DNA from: Accumulibacter sp.
GTDB lineage: Bacteria; Pseudomonadota; Gammaproteobacteria; Burkholderiales; Rhodocyclaceae
Direction: 5' to 3'
DNA: 6,917 nt
NCBI GenBank assembly: GCA_003538495.1
Contig: DPSD01000244.1
Coordinates: forward strand, 1-6,917
Part shown: positions 6,252-6,917 of the stretch, piece by piece
Numbering within the stretch: position 1 is the stretch's first letter
Layout of the letters: each line of letters opens with the position of its first letter
Translations under genes and position numbers: made by a program
The notes under the pieces: generated by a model
Database searches by the model: none
Told to the model about the DNA's origin: nothing
The model's input: only the letters and a program-made list of their open reading frames with translations

Positions 6252-6917
6252 GCTGAAAATACGCTGCGAGCGCCTGCGTCGCGGTATCGGTCAGCTGCAG
6301 CCATGGCTCGGGGTAGAAGCCGGCGACCAATAGCACCAGCAGCGTCGCGCCGCCGACGAAATACTCCATGGCGCCGGTGCGGGCGATTCGGCGCGCCGGC
6401 AGATCCCTCGGCCGCGGCGCCAGAAAGGCGCGCTGAAAGGCCCACAGCAGAAAGCCGGCGGCGGCGACGTTGCCGAGCGCGGTGGCGATCGTCGGCAGGG
6501 CGCCAAAGGCCTCGATCGACGCTTCGAGCACCAGGTGCACGGCGTCGAATCCCGGCGTCCCGGGCATCCCGAGCAGCGCCAGCCCGCCGATCAGGAAAGC
6601 GATGGCGATGAACGGGACGCGATCGAACAGGCCGCCGAGCCGGTCGAGATTGGTGGTCCCGGCGCGGCGGTAGACGTAGCCGATCATCATCAGCATCACG
6701 GTGATCGCCAGCCCGAAGTTGACCGCCAGCAGCAGCGCACCCTGCAGCCCGGCGGGATGCAGGGTGAACAGGCCGATGACGATCAGGCTGGTATGGCTGA
6801 CCACCGCAAAGGCCATCAGGCGGCGCAGATTGGCCTGCCGGAAGGCCAATAGCGCGGCGTAGAAAACGCCCACCATGGCGAAGGCCACGACGTACGGCTG
6901 CCAGATCATCACCGCTT
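6244..6917 (-). CDS. Second NuoM-type antiporter-like subunit, C-terminal 223 residues (partial)
   Basis: The frame is open to the right edge, so only the C-terminal half (roughly the last five or six helices) is seen. RQANLRRLMAFAVVSHTSL corresponds to the KR..AYSS.SHMG block of NuoM. It is followed by GLQGALLLAVNFGLA, NLDRLGGLFDRVP, GLALLGMPGTPGFDAVHLVL and a last helix ending in FYPEPWLQL. The short C-terminus (TDTATQALAAYFQHD) is like NuoM and lacks the long lateral helix of NuoL. In the LPGTSGF.GE block the usual Glu is replaced (GTPGFDAVHL), although Asp, His and a Glu lie nearby. The usual HG motif is NF, as in the downstream homologue. The key lysines of the N-terminal half are outside the window, so pumping competence and exact subtype (M, L or N) stay open. 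It overlaps the next gene by 8 nt and is evidently co-translated with it. Confidence 0.8.
   Translation of the reverse strand, partial: AVMIWQPYVVAFAMVGVFYAALLAFRQANLRRLMAFAVVSHTSLIVIGLFTLHPAGLQGALLLAVNFGLAITVMLMMIGYVYRRAGTTNLDRLGGLFDRVPFIAIAFLIGGLALLGMPGTPGFDAVHLVLEASIEAFGALPTIATALGNVAAAGFLLWAFQRAFLAPRPRDLPARRIARTGAMEYFVGGATLLVLLVAGFYPEPWLQLTDTATQALAAYFQHD

Noticed and set aside
1..6917. CRISPR array, tRNA genes or a defence system
   Set aside because: No regularly spaced direct repeats, tRNA-like cloverleaf or defence-related protein motifs were seen on either strand.

Overview
The window reads as chromosomal DNA from a GC-rich proteobacterium. Codon use, IS66-type transposases and a large sensory GGDEF-EAL protein suggest a betaproteobacterium of the Rhodocyclales/Accumulibacter type. 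That placement is inference; there is no rRNA or other marker gene. All intact genes lie on the minus strand, so the transcription order runs from the right edge to the left.

Right part (about 4749-6917): two consecutive genes for NuoM-type antiporter-like membrane subunits of complex I or a related proton-pumping oxidoreductase. The first is cut by the right edge. The second is complete (500 aa) and overlaps the first by 8 nt (ATGACTGA). No nuoN follows, although nuoN normally closes a nuo operon. The tandem NuoM-type pair is the most interesting part of the window: it could belong to a complex I variant with an extra pumping subunit, or to another complex I-related cluster.

Middle (about 1289-4673): a short orphan fragment resembling RTX/hemolysin-type repeat proteins lies between the complex I genes and a 1029-aa membrane-bound c-di-GMP protein. 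That protein has a TM-flanked periplasmic Cache-like sensor, then HAMP, coiled coil, PAS, GGDEF and EAL regions. Its I-site, GGDEF and EAL catalytic motifs all look intact.

Left part (1-1238): a transposon graveyard. An IS66-family element, probably of the tnpC-only type, runs off the left edge on the minus strand. Its probable outer end at about 623 abuts, and seems inserted into, a plus-strand fragment of another IS66 transposase that carries an in-frame TGA. After about 200 unassigned bases comes a minus-strand remnant of an unrelated transposase family, ending about 50 bases from the stop codon of the c-di-GMP gene.

The two functional themes, membrane energy conservation and c-di-GMP signalling, need not be linked. 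Insertions and gene debris around them suggest that this is a rearranged junction.
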